Positions 40,899 through 48,884 of a stretch of DNA of 49,660 nucleotides are shown piece after piece. The position numbers and the translations under genes were made by a program. This stretch comes from DASRSS01 sp035765515. Lineage in GTDB: Bacteria > Actinomycetota > Actinomycetes > Mycobacteriales > Jatrophihabitantaceae. The notes beneath the pieces were generated by a model. That model was not told where the DNA came from. It made no database searches and saw only the letters and a list, made by a program, of their open reading frames with translations. The DNA lies in NCBI GenBank assembly GCA_035765515.1, contig DASTXN010000118.1, positions 1-49,660 on the forward strand, written 5' to 3'. Every line of letters begins with the position of its first letter. Position 1 is the stretch's first letter.

Positions 40899-42332
40899 TC
40901 ACGCGCGGGCGCGGATCTTGATGCGGCTGGTCAGCTCGGCGATCTGGTTGTAGACCGTGAGCTTCTCGGCCATCTGCGCCCGGATCTTGCGCTCGGCGTG
41001 CATGACCGTGGTGTGGTCGCGGTTGCCGAACTTCTCGCCGATGCGCGGCAGGGACAGGTCGGTCAGTTCGCGGCACAGGTACATGGCCATCTGCCGTGCG
41101 CCGACCAGGACCCGACTGCGGGACGTCCCGGTCAGGTCGTCGATCGTCACGGCGAAGTACTCGGCGGTGACGGCCATGATCATCGCGGCGGTGATCTCGG
41201 GTGTGTCCGATTCGCTGATCAGGTCCTTGAGCACCATCTCGACCAGCGGCATCTCGACGACCTGACGGTTCAGGCTGGCGAACGCGGTGACGCGGATCAG
41301 GGCGCCCTCGAGCTCGCGGATGTTGCTCTGGATCTTGGTGGCGATGAACTCGAGCACCTCCGGCGGCAGGTCCATCCCGTCCTGCGCGGCCTTCTTGCGC
41401 AGGATCGCGATGCGCGTCTCCAGGTCCGGCGCCTGCACGTCGCTGATCAGGCCCCACTCGAAGCGGGTGCGCAGCCGGTCCTCCAACGAGTTCAGCTGCC
41501 GCGGCGACTTGTCCGAGCTGATGACGATCTGCTTGTTGGCGTTGTGCAGCGTGTTGAACGTGTGGAAGAACTCCTCCTGCGTCCGCTCCGCACGCTCCAG
41601 GAACTGGATGTCGTCGATCAGCAGCAGGTCGACCGATCGGTACCGGTTCTGGAACGCCTGCATCTTGTCGTCACGGACGGAGTTGATGAAGTCGTTCGTG
41701 AACTCCTCGCTGGACACGTACCGCGTGCGCAAGCCGGGGAGCAGCCGCTGCGCGTAATGCCCGATGGCGTGCAGCAGGTGGGTCTTGCCCAGGCCGGAGT
41801 CGCCGTAGATGAAAAGCGGGTTGTACGCACGCGCGGGTGCCTCGGCGACCGCGACGGCGGCGGCGTGCGTGAACCGGTTGCTCGAGCCGATGACGAACGT
41901 GTCGAACGTGTACTTCGGGTTCAGCCGGGCGTCCCGGTCGGAGCCGGTGATGGTTGCGGCCGGCGTGCTCGGTCGTGGCGACCACGGTTCGGGCGCGGTG
42001 TCGTCCAGGTCCGCGTTGTCGCGATCGACCCCGCGCGACGTATCGACGTCGGCCGTGTCCTCGGTGCGCTCGTCGATCGTGACGGCGACCCGAGTATCGG
42101 CACCCAGCTCAGCGCTGAGCAGGTTGGTGATCAGCGGGCGCATTCGCTCCTCGAAGAAGTCGCGGGCGAATTCGTTCGGGACGGCGAACAACGCGGTGTC
42201 CTCGACCAGGCCGAGGGGACGGGTCAGCGCGATGAACGCGCGCTGCTGCGGACGGGCCGATCCGTCGTCCAGCCGTGCCTTGATCCGTTCCCAGACGGCA
42301 GCGAGGTCAGATTTGTCGTCTCGGTCGTCCAC
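40899..42332 (-). CDS. dnaA: chromosomal replication initiator DnaA
   Basis: The 477-aa protein (start GTG 42332) has domain I (DLAAVWERIKARLDD, residues 9-23), an acidic linker, the AAA+ domain with Walker A GDSGLGKTHL at 177-186 and LLIDDIQFL, and domain IV ending with VLVGARQMAMYLCREL and NRDHTTVMHAERKI (DNA-binding signature). It binds DnaA boxes and opens oriC. The frame is open back to 42446, but the extra 38 codons contain DnaA-box-like DNA and no family homology, so the GTG is preferred. Confidence 0.95.
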   Translation of the reverse strand: MDDRDDKSDLAAVWERIKARLDDGSARPQQRAFIALTRPLGLVEDTALFAVPNEFARDFFEERMRPLITNLLSAELGADTRVAVTIDERTEDTADVDTSRGVDRDNADLDDTAPEPWSPRPSTPAATITGSDRDARLNPKYTFDTFVIGSSNRFTHAAAVAVAEAPARAYNPLFIYGDSGLGKTHLLHAIGHYAQRLLPGLRTRYVSSEEFTNDFINSVRDDKMQAFQNRYRSVDLLLIDDIQFLERAERTQEEFFHTFNTLHNANKQIVISSDKSPRQLNSLEDRLRTRFEWGLISDVQAPDLETRIAILRKKAAQDGMDLPPEVLEFIATKIQSNIRELEGALIRVTAFASLNRQVVEMPLVEMVLKDLISESDTPEITAAMIMAVTAEYFAVTIDDLTGTSRSRVLVGARQMAMYLCRELTDLSLPRIGEKFGNRDHTTVMHAERKIRAQMAEKLTVYNQIAELTSRIKIRARA

Positions 42333-42880
42333 GAGGATCGCGTCCCACTCCCAGGTGTTGCCATCGGCTGCCAGTATCGCTGCGCCGACGATCTCATGTT
42401 GTCCTGAGGGTCGCGAAATCCACAGAGTTCTCCACACACTGTGCATGGACGCGCGGGTCGACCCGCCTGAGCACGGCTATCGGCTCGTCAGGGGATCGAT
42501 CCGGCAGTGTCACACGGCGCCGGGTGACACGACCGGGGAACCTAACAGCGCCGGTTCCGTGGCGGCAATAGTCCGCGGCGTGTCCTCGGCGTGTCGCGGC
42601 GGTGGCCGCCCGTGACCGCCGTACGGTGGCCGGTTGCGTTGCCGTCGGCGGCCCGGCCGGGTCCGCTCGGGCCGGCTGCGGAGGCCGGTTTGACCTGAAC
42701 CGGCCCTGATCCGTACCGTGGAACCGTTCACGTGGGTGGCGCAGCTGTGCCGTGCCTGCTGTGCGTTGGCAGTACGCGACCCACGTGACGGCTCGTGAAG
42801 GCTCCAGGCCACACCCGCGTGACCACCTTCGTCGGGCCGTGAACACCGAGCGAGTCCGCTGCCTTCGAAAGGTCATCGAC
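42333..42880. promoter_or_regulatory. dnaA-rpmH divergent region with DnaA boxes
   Basis: This 548-bp region has no convincing gene. AAATCCACA (42416-42424) and TTCTCCACA (42428-42436) are DnaA-box-like and lie about 85-105 bp before the dnaA GTG, so DnaA may regulate itself. A 7-bp hairpin GTGTCAC/GTGACAC (42507-42513 / 42524-42530) lies further up. The stretch 42540-42870 should hold the rpmH promoter, but I could not pick it with confidence. Confidence 0.6.
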
Positions 42881-43018
42881 GTGAGCAAGCGCACCTTCCA
42901 GCCGAACAATCGCCGGCGCGCCAAGACGCACGGCTTCCGGCTGCGCATGCGTACCCGCGCCGGCCGCGCGATCATCTCGGCGCGTCGCCGCAAGGGCCGC
43001 AGCGAACTGTCGGCCTGA
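42881..43018 (+). CDS. rpmH: 50S ribosomal protein L34
   Basis: The 45-aa protein starts from GTG 42881: VSKRTFQPNNRRRAKTHGF, ending RKGRSELSA. Its size, high Arg content and the sequence pattern (KRTFQPNNRRRAKTHGFRxRMxTRxGRxxxxxRRxKGR) are unmistakable. AAAGG lies 9 nt upstream. It heads the rpmH-rnpA-yidD-yidC-jag-rsmG-parA-parB cluster, divergent from dnaA. Confidence 0.97.
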   Translation: MSKRTFQPNNRRRAKTHGFRLRMRTRAGRAIISARRRKGRSELSA

Positions 43019-43039
43019 GCACCCGTCCCCCACGTTCTC

Positions 43040-43381
43040 GTGCTCGCACCGGCGCACCGGATGCGGCGCTCCGACGACTTCAGCGTCGTGGTCCGCTCCG
43101 GCTCCCGTAGCCGGCGCGGTGCTCTCGTCGTGCACCAGCGCCGGCAGTTGAGCGACGGTCCGGCCCTCGTCGGCCTGGTGGTCGGCCGCTCGGTGGGCGG
43201 CAGTGTGGTCCGGCACCGGGTCAGCCGCCGGCTGCGCGCCCAGCTCGCACAGCGCGTGGCGCTCCTCGAACCCGGTAGCGGCACGGTGGTGCGCGCCCTG
43301 CCTGCGGCGGCGCAGGCCGATTCTGCTGCGCTCGGCCGCGACCTCGATGCCGCACTGCAACGACTGACTGGTGTCCGATGA
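43040..43381 (+). CDS. rnpA: ribonuclease P protein component
   Basis: The 113-aa protein starts from GTG 43040 (MLAPAHRMRRSDDFSVVVRSG). The conserved basic helix is GRSVGGSVVRHRVSRRLRAQL, in which the usual RNR is RHR, a form common in actinobacteria. It binds the RNase P RNA and assists tRNA 5' maturation. It overlaps yidD by 4 bp (ATGA) and follows rpmH by 21 bp. Confidence 0.93.
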   Translation: MLAPAHRMRRSDDFSVVVRSGSRSRRGALVVHQRRQLSDGPALVGLVVGRSVGGSVVRHRVSRRLRAQLAQRVALLEPGSGTVVRALPAAAQADSAALGRDLDAALQRLTGVR

Positions 43382-43665
43382 TCGACCAGACGGATCGTCC
43401 TCACGGCCTGGCGCGACTGGTGATGCACACGATCGATCTGTACCGGACGGCGATCAGCCCGCTGCGGCCGCCGTCCTGCCGGTACACCCCGACCTGCAGC
43501 GCGTACGCCGCCGAGGCGATCGGGCGGTTCGGCCTGGCGCGCGGCGGATGGCTGGCCCTGCGCCGGCTGCTGCGCTGCCACCCGTTCCATGCCGGCGGGC
43601 ACGACCCTGTCCCACCGGTCGTTGATCGGCCAGTGCAGACGCTGACCCGGCCGACGGCCGCCTAG
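43378..43665 (+). CDS. yidD: membrane protein insertion efficiency factor YidD
   Basis: The 95-aa protein shows the YidD core: LYRTAISPLRPPSCRYTPTCSAYAAEAI, followed by GWLALRRLLRCHPFHAGGHDPVP. Conserved cysteines and the CSxYA motif are present. It is thought to be a small membrane-associated factor aiding YidC insertion. Its ATG overlaps the rnpA stop (ATGA), and yidC follows by 10 bp. Confidence 0.95.
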   Translation: MIDQTDRPHGLARLVMHTIDLYRTAISPLRPPSCRYTPTCSAYAAEAIGRFGLARGGWLALRRLLRCHPFHAGGHDPVPPVVDRPVQTLTRPTAA

Positions 43666-43675
43666 GAGTTTTTGA

Positions 43676-44719
43676 GTGCTCAACTTCCTCTACACACCGG
43701 TCTCCTGGGTACTGCTCCAGTGGCACCATCTGTTCAACGTCCTCGGTTTCGACCCGGACGGCGGTTTGAACTGGGCGCTGTCAATCGTCTTCCTCGTCAT
43801 CACGGCGCGACTGCTGCTGTTCCGCCTGTTCGTCAAGCAGGTCAAGTACCAGCGGCACATGCAGAAGCTGCAGCCGGAGATGCAGAAGATCCGCAAGAAG
43901 TACAAGGACGACCGCGCCGCCCAGCAGCGCGAGCTGATGAAGCTGCAGCAGGAGCAGGGCTTCAACCCGCTGGCGGGCTGCTTGCCCATGTTCCTGCAGT
44001 GGCCGATCTTCCTGGCGCTGTACCACGTGCTGCGCCACCTGGCTAACTCCGTCTCGCGTTCCCCGAGCGATCCCCGCAACACGCTCTACTCCTTCACCCA
44101 GAACGAGACCTTGAGCGCGGCAAAGGCGAAGCTGTTCGGCGCTCCGCTCGCAGGTCGGCTCACCGATTCGGCGCAGCTGGTGCACAAGCTCGGCGGCGAG
44201 CGCGGTGTGATGGTCGTCGTCATCCTGGTGCTGGTGCTGATCAGCGCCTCGGCGACGTTCACGACGCAGCTGCTCGTGCGTGCCGGCAACCCGATCAAGC
44301 CCGAGGGCACGGCGGCCACCGTCCAGCGGCTGATGCTCTACGTGATCCCGTTGGGCACGCTGGGTTCCGGCCTGTTCTTCCCCCTGGGCGTTCTGCTGTA
44401 CTGGTTCGCCAGCAACACGTGGACGATGCTGCAGCAGCTGTACATCAACAAGTTCCACCCGCACGAGGACAAGGTGGCTGCCGCCAACGTCGGCGCAGTC
44501 GGCAAGACACTCGCGCCGAAACCCGGCCAGCGCCCAACGCGCCCTGGGAGGGGCGGTACTGGGCCGTCGCTGGTGAAGGAGACCGATGGCGCAGAGAGCG
44601 CCGCGGACACTGCGGGCACGACGCCACCGCACAATGCGCCGCGGCCGGGCCAGCGCCCGCAACGCGCGGCCAAACGACCCCCGGCCAAGCGGCCGAGCCA
44701 GGCGAAGAAGCGACGTTGA
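43676..44719 (+). CDS. yidC: membrane protein insertase YidC
   Basis: The 347-aa protein (GTG start after AGGAG) has five membrane helices with the insertase helices around NWALSIVFLVITARLLLFRLFVKQ, the long hairpin QKLQPEMQKIRKKYKDD, and GFNPLAGCLPMFLQWPIFLALYHVL. After YWFASNTWTMLQQLYINKF there is a basic Lys/Arg-rich C-tail (PAKRPSQAKKRR) that contacts the ribosome. It inserts membrane proteins alone or with SecYEG. Confidence 0.95.
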   Translation: MLNFLYTPVSWVLLQWHHLFNVLGFDPDGGLNWALSIVFLVITARLLLFRLFVKQVKYQRHMQKLQPEMQKIRKKYKDDRAAQQRELMKLQQEQGFNPLAGCLPMFLQWPIFLALYHVLRHLANSVSRSPSDPRNTLYSFTQNETLSAAKAKLFGAPLAGRLTDSAQLVHKLGGERGVMVVVILVLVLISASATFTTQLLVRAGNPIKPEGTAATVQRLMLYVIPLGTLGSGLFFPLGVLLYWFASNTWTMLQQLYINKFHPHEDKVAAANVGAVGKTLAPKPGQRPTRPGRGGTGPSLVKETDGAESAADTAGTTPPHNAPRPGQRPQRAAKRPPAKRPSQAKKRR

Positions 44720-44779
44720 GCCGTCCGGGCCAGAGCCGCTTCACCGCCGTGCAATTTCGCGAGAGGAACCGAGACCGAC

Positions 44780-45319
44780 GTGAGTGAGACCGAGGTTGTG
44801 AGCGACGACAGCGCGGAGAACGCCACCGCGGCCCCCGACGCTGCCGACGGCAACGAGGAGTCGTTGCTCGTGCAGGAGGGCGACATCGCAGCCGACTATC
44901 TCGAGCGGCTGCTCGACATCGCCGACTTCGACGGTGACATCGACCTGGACGTGGAGAACGACCGTGCCATCGTGGCGATCGTGGGTTCGGGTCTGAAGGC
45001 GCTCATCGGTCCGCACGGGGAGACGCTCGATGCGCTGCAGGAGCTCACTCGGCTCGCGGTCGCGCAGCGCACCGGTGTGCGCAGCCGGCTGATGCTCGAC
45101 ATCAGCGGGCATCGCCAGGCGCGACGCGACGAGCTCACCGCGCTAGCCAGGGACACCGCACAGCGCGTACTGGACTCGGGTGAGTCGGCCCGACTCGCGC
45201 CGATGAACCCGTTCGAGCGCAAGGTCGTGCACGACGCGATCGCGGCGATCGACGGCGTCCGGAGTGAGTCCGAGGGCGAGGAGCCGAACCGGCGCGTCGT
45301 CGTACTCAGCGACAAGTAG
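44780..45319 (+). CDS. jag: KhpB/Jag family RNA-binding protein (KH-R3H)
   Basis: The 179-aa protein has an acidic N-terminus (1-35), a KH domain with VGSGLKALIGPHGETLDALQ, and the R3H domain with NPFERKVVHDAIA. The N-terminal Jag domain found in Firmicutes is missing. It binds RNA and is implicated in the control of cell-wall or division mRNAs in other bacteria. It starts from GTG 44780, 60 bp after yidC and 6 bp before rsmG. Confidence 0.92.
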   Translation: MSETEVVSDDSAENATAAPDAADGNEESLLVQEGDIAADYLERLLDIADFDGDIDLDVENDRAIVAIVGSGLKALIGPHGETLDALQELTRLAVAQRTGVRSRLMLDISGHRQARRDELTALARDTAQRVLDSGESARLAPMNPFERKVVHDAIAAIDGVRSESEGEEPNRRVVVLSDK

Positions 45320-45325
45320 TCGCCG

Positions 45326-46099
45326 GTGCCGGCGGGCAGTGCCGCGGCGGCCGGATCCGGAGCGGATGCCGGCCCGCCGATATCCGCGACGCCGGACGCC
45401 GCACGCGTGGTGTTCGGCGCGAGGCTTCCACTGGCCGAGGCCTATGCCCGGCTGCTGGCCGGCCCGGGCGTCGAGCGTGGCCTCGTCGGTCCACGCGAGC
45501 CGGGGCGGATCTGGGAACGCCATCTACTCAACTGTGCAGCCCTGACGCCACTGCTCCCGGCCGGCGCCCGCGTCGTCGACGTGGGTTCCGGGGCAGGGCT
45601 GCCAGGGGTGGTTCTGGCTCTTCGACGCCCAGATCTATATGTCGACTTGGTGGAGTCACTCCGTCGCCGTATCGATTTTCTCGGCGAGGTGGTCGACGAA
45701 CTGGGTCTGGGAGAGCGCGTCCGGGTGGTTCGGGGTCGGGTGGAGGATCCAGAGGTCGTCGCCGCGGTTGGTGGCGCAGACTGGGTGACGGCGCGAGCGG
45801 TCGCGCCGCTAGACCGATTGGTGGCATGGTGTCTACCGTTACTTCGGCCGGGCGGGTCACTGCTCGCCCTCAAGGGTGAGCGGGCCACTGAAGAGTTGAC
45901 GGAACACGCGAGTGCGGTTCGGCGCAGCGGTGGGACGCATGCACGGGTGCTCCGTTGCCCGGTGGTTGTGACCGACGGTGAAGTTCTGTCCGGTCAGGCT
46001 CGGCTGAGCGACGATCTGTCTGAGGAGACCGACCACGTCTCGGTTGTGATCGTGCAACGCAGGGCAGCGCCCGATCGAAACGGGAGAGGAACGCGATGA
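45326..46099 (+). CDS. rsmG: 16S rRNA (guanine-N7) methyltransferase RsmG
   Basis: The 257-aa methyltransferase has the SAM motif VVDVGSGAGLPGVVLALRRP at about residues 89-108, after a GIWERHLLNCAAL-like segment (GRIWERHLLN) and before RVRVVRGRVEDP and TARAVAPLDRLVAW. It methylates G527 of 16S rRNA (E. coli numbering); loss gives low-level streptomycin resistance. It starts from GTG 45326 and overlaps parA by 4 bp (ATGA). The first 25 residues are Ala/Gly-rich and may be non-conserved. Confidence 0.95.
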   Translation: MPAGSAAAAGSGADAGPPISATPDAARVVFGARLPLAEAYARLLAGPGVERGLVGPREPGRIWERHLLNCAALTPLLPAGARVVDVGSGAGLPGVVLALRRPDLYVDLVESLRRRIDFLGEVVDELGLGERVRVVRGRVEDPEVVAAVGGADWVTARAVAPLDRLVAWCLPLLRPGGSLLALKGERATEELTEHASAVRRSGGTHARVLRCPVVVTDGEVLSGQARLSDDLSEETDHVSVVIVQRRAAPDRNGRGTR

Positions 46100-47139
46100 C
46101 TGAGTCGCACACGGAGCGCAGCCTGGTGAACGGTGTTTCACGTGAAACCGACCACGGGGGTCCGACCGGCGAGGCCGAGGTTTCACGTGAAACCGAGCCC
46201 AGCGATCCGGTCACGGTTTCACGTGAAACCTCCACTGTGGACGACCACGCCTACGACACCCCGATCGCTCGGGAGGCGGCTCAGGCGGTGCACGTACTTA
46301 ACGTCCGCCAGGAGCAATGGCCCAAGCCGACGGCGACGCGAATCCTCACCGTGGCCAACCAGAAGGGTGGCGTGGGCAAGACCACCTCGACCGTCAACAT
46401 CGCCGCGGCGCTCGCACTCCACGGCCTGCGCGTGCTGGTAATCGACCTCGATCCACAGGGAAACGCGAGCACAGCACTGGGAATTGAGCATGGCGTCGGG
46501 ACACCGTCCGTCTACGACGTTCTCCTCGGTGGACGCCCACTGGCTGAAGTCACCAGCCAGGCAGGCTTCGCACCGTCGCTCGACTGCGTACCCGCCACGC
46601 TGGACCTAGCGGGCGCCGACATCGAACTGACCTCTCAGGTCGCACGCGAGTACCGGCTGCAGCGAGCGGTGAACGAATATCTCGACGGATTCACGAACGC
46701 GCCCGGCTCCACACCCCCCGACTACATCTTGATCGACTGCCCACCGTCACTCGGCCTGCTCACCCTGAACGCACTCGTCGCTGCGCGCGAGGTGCTCATC
46801 CCGATCCAGTGCGAGTACTACGCGCTGGAGGGCCTGGCACAACTGCTGAACACGGTCGAGCTGGTCAAGTCGCACCTGAACCCCCAGTTGGCGGTGACCA
46901 CGGTGCTGCTCACCATGTACGACAGCCGCACCAAGCTTGCCGACCAGGTCGCAGCCGAGGTCCGCGACCACTTCGGCGACCTGGTGCTGACGCCGGTCAT
47001 CCCGCGCAATGTGCGGGTCTCGGAGGCGCCTGGATTCGGCCAGACGGTTATGACGTATGACGCCGGTTCCCGGGGTGCCATCGGCTATCTTCAGGCTGCA
47101 CACGAGATCGCCGTGAACGGCAACCGGCAGGAGCATTGA
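46096..47139 (+). CDS. parA: chromosome partitioning ATPase ParA
   Basis: The 347-aa protein has the deviant Walker A KGGVGKTT at residues 90-97, VLVIDLDPQGNASTALG, YILIDCPPSLG, and TMYDSRTKLADQV. It is a DNA-bound ATPase that moves ParB-parS. The first 80 residues are a linker with three copies of the pentapeptide VSRET (14-18, 29-33, 41-45), each encoded by a parS site. The ATG at 46096 overlaps the rsmG stop, and the VSRET frame is preserved, supporting translation of this N-terminal extension. Confidence 0.95.
   Translation: MTESHTERSLVNGVSRETDHGGPTGEAEVSRETEPSDPVTVSRETSTVDDHAYDTPIAREAAQAVHVLNVRQEQWPKPTATRILTVANQKGGVGKTTSTVNIAAALALHGLRVLVIDLDPQGNASTALGIEHGVGTPSVYDVLLGGRPLAEVTSQAGFAPSLDCVPATLDLAGADIELTSQVAREYRLQRAVNEYLDGFTNAPGSTPPDYILIDCPPSLGLLTLNALVAAREVLIPIQCEYYALEGLAQLLNTVELVKSHLNPQLAVTTVLLTMYDSRTKLADQVAAEVRDHFGDLVLTPVIPRNVRVSEAPGFGQTVMTYDAGSRGAIGYLQAAHEIAVNGNRQEH
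46135..46148. other. parS: parS site 1 (within parA)
   Basis: GTTTCACGTGAAAC is a perfect 14-bp parS, with flanks T and C. It encodes Val14-Ser-Arg-Glu-Thr of ParA. ParB binds it to nucleate the partition complex. Confidence 0.95.
46180..46193. other. parS: parS site 2 (within parA)
   Basis: A second perfect GTTTCACGTGAAAC begins 45 bp after the first and encodes ParA residues 29-33 in the same frame. Confidence 0.95.
46216..46229. other. parS: parS site 3 (within parA)
   Basis: A third perfect GTTTCACGTGAAAC begins 36 bp after the second and encodes ParA residues 41-45 in the same frame. Confidence 0.95.
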
Positions 47140-48203
47140 TGGCTGACAAGAATCGTCGCGGCGGACTGGGCCGCGGCCTCGGCGCCTTGATCCCGACGGC
47201 ACCGGCCGCAGCCGCGACACCGGATGCTGGCTCGACCATGACGGTCACCGAGATCCGTCCGAACACTTCGCAAGTCGAAGCAGGTGCTACTGGCGACGCG
47301 GCGGCGAACGTTGAGCACCCGGGTGCCGAACTACGCCCAGTGGACGGCGCACACTTCGCCGAGCTGCCCATCGCCGAGATCCACGCCAACGCCAAGCAGC
47401 CCCGGCAGGTCTTCGACGAGGACGCGCTTGCCGAGCTGACGCATTCGGTGCGCGAGTTCGGGGTGCTGCAGCCGGTCGTCGTCCGGGCGGATCCGGCAGG
47501 CGGCTACGAGCTGGTGATGGGCGAGCGGCGCCTGCGAGCGGCAACCGCGGCCGGCCTGGACGCGATCCCGGCCATCGTGCGCTCGACCGCGGACGACGCG
47601 ATGCTTCGCGATGCGCTGCTGGAGAACATCCATCGCGCCCAGCTGAACCCGCTGGAGGAGGCCGCCGCCTACCAGCAGCTACTGGAGGAGTTCGGCACCA
47701 CGCACGACGAGCTCGCCCAGCGCATCGGGCGCAGCCGTCCGCAGGTCACCAACACGATCCGCCTGCTCAACCTCTCGATCCCCGTCCAGCGCCGGGTGGC
47801 AGCCGGGGTCCTGTCTGCCGGGCACGCGCGGGCGTTGCTGGGCCTGCACGACACCGATGCGCAGGACGACTTGGCCACCAGGATCGTCGCGGAAGGGCTG
47901 TCCGTCCGCGCCACCGAAGAGCTGGTCTCGTTGCACAACTCCGGTCATGGCACGAAGAAGCCGGCCCGGCAGGCGACCAAGCAGCGAATCACCGCTCCGG
48001 GCGTGAGCGAGCTGGCCGACAAGCTGTCCGATGCCTTCGAGACCCGCGTCCGGGTCGAGTTGGGGCGCCGCAAGGGCAAGATCACCGTCGAGTTCGCGTC
48101 GATCGACGACCTCGAGCGCATCGTCGGGGTGATGGCACCGCAGGTCATGCCGAGCCGTGAAGCACCTGCGGCGTCAGGTCAGGACGCCCCGAACGAGCCG
48201 TAG
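47139..48203 (+). CDS. parB: chromosome partitioning protein ParB
   Basis: The 354-aa protein begins MADKNRRGGLGRGLGALIPT. It has the CTPase/ParB-N domain (LPIAEIHANAKQPRQVFDEDALAELTHSVREFGVLQPVVVR, YELVMGERRLRAAT), the helix-turn-helix (THDELAQRIGRSRPQVTNTIRLL) and a C-terminal dimer domain (VRVELGRRKGKITVEFASIDDLERI). It clamps onto parS and spreads. The ATG shares one base with the parA stop (TGATG). The stop region overlaps the convergent nitroreductase gene by 25 bp. Confidence 0.96.
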   Translation: MADKNRRGGLGRGLGALIPTAPAAAATPDAGSTMTVTEIRPNTSQVEAGATGDAAANVEHPGAELRPVDGAHFAELPIAEIHANAKQPRQVFDEDALAELTHSVREFGVLQPVVVRADPAGGYELVMGERRLRAATAAGLDAIPAIVRSTADDAMLRDALLENIHRAQLNPLEEAAAYQQLLEEFGTTHDELAQRIGRSRPQVTNTIRLLNLSIPVQRRVAAGVLSAGHARALLGLHDTDAQDDLATRIVAEGLSVRATEELVSLHNSGHGTKKPARQATKQRITAPGVSELADKLSDAFETRVRVELGRRKGKITVEFASIDDLERIVGVMAPQVMPSREAPAASGQDAPNEP

Positions 48204-48781
48204 CTGACAACCTCGTCGACCGGACGCCGACCGCGACGCAGGGACGGCGACCGCACGTCGGGCGCGCCGTGCCCGAGACTGACCACGCCGACCGGGTCGA
48301 GCCGATCGGGGATCGCGAATGCCTCCCGCAGCGCGGACCAGCGTTCGCCGGGCACGCCGAAGAAGCATGCGGCGAGGCCGGCGTCCTGCGCCGCGAGCAG
48401 CAAGATCATCGCGGCCATGCCGGTATCGATGTGCCAGTAGGGGACCGGCCAACGAGCCTCGTCGTGGTCCGTCCAGCCCTTGTCCGGCTCCGCGTAGCGG
48501 TCCAGGTAGGCGGTCTTGTCCGACAGGCAGACGATCAGGACGGGTGCCTGCGCCATCCGGGCGCGCCACGGGTCGGGTTCCCCGTCCGATGTGGCGCTCC
48601 AAAAGCTTCCGCGCGATGTTATGTCATCCAGGACGAGAAAATGCCAGCCCTGGGTATGGCCCGCCGAGGGTGCCCTGATCGCGAGCCTGAGCAGGCCGGT
48701 GACGGTTTCCCGCGGAATCGGCCGGTCCGGGTCGTAGGAGCGGGTCATGCGGCGGCCGCGGACGACTTCGGCGAACTCCAT
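48179..48781 (-). CDS. nitroreductase family protein
   Basis: The 200-aa flavoenzyme (ATG 48781) begins MEFAEVVRGRRMTRSYDPD with the FMN-phosphate-binding Arg cluster. It continues with AIRAPSAGHTQGWHFLVLDD, the family's second FMN segment, and a third segment LGHGAPDVRSPSLRRGRRPVDEVV. The domain with DTGMAAMILLLAAQDAGLAACFFGV is the dimer helix. The substrate is unknown. It converges on parB and diverges from an aminotransferase gene. Confidence 0.88.
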   Translation of the reverse strand: MEFAEVVRGRRMTRSYDPDRPIPRETVTGLLRLAIRAPSAGHTQGWHFLVLDDITSRGSFWSATSDGEPDPWRARMAQAPVLIVCLSDKTAYLDRYAEPDKGWTDHDEARWPVPYWHIDTGMAAMILLLAAQDAGLAACFFGVPGERWSALREAFAIPDRLDPVGVVSLGHGAPDVRSPSLRRGRRPVDEVVSYGSFGAS

Positions 48782-48794
48782 GCGGCCACTCTCG

Positions 48795-48830
48795 CACATG
48801 TGAGCGGATCGAAAGCGTCATGTCGACATG
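48795..48830. promoter_or_regulatory. two perfect palindromes between nitroreductase and aminotransferase
   Basis: CACATGTG (48795-48802) and CATGTCGACATG (48819-48830) are perfect palindromes in the 103-bp divergent region. A -35-like TTGACC lies at 48835-48840. No regulator gene is adjacent. Confidence 0.35.
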
Positions 48831-48884
48831 TGCGTTGACCGATATCCGCTGCCGACGAGGCCGCACCTGTGCGATGGTGTCGAC

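Noticed and set aside
42333..42446. N-terminal extension of DnaA by 38 codons
   Set aside because: The extension has no DnaA domain I similarity and contains two DnaA-box-like sites, which fits a promoter better than coding DNA.
42540..42870. Possible gene in the dnaA-rpmH gap
   Set aside because: Short open frames exist but have no RBS, no motif and shadow-like composition; the span is best explained as promoter and leader DNA.
48170..48188. Hairpin GGCGTC/GACGCC as a parB terminator
   Set aside because: A 6-bp stem inside coding sequence of two convergent genes is weak evidence and not clearly above background.
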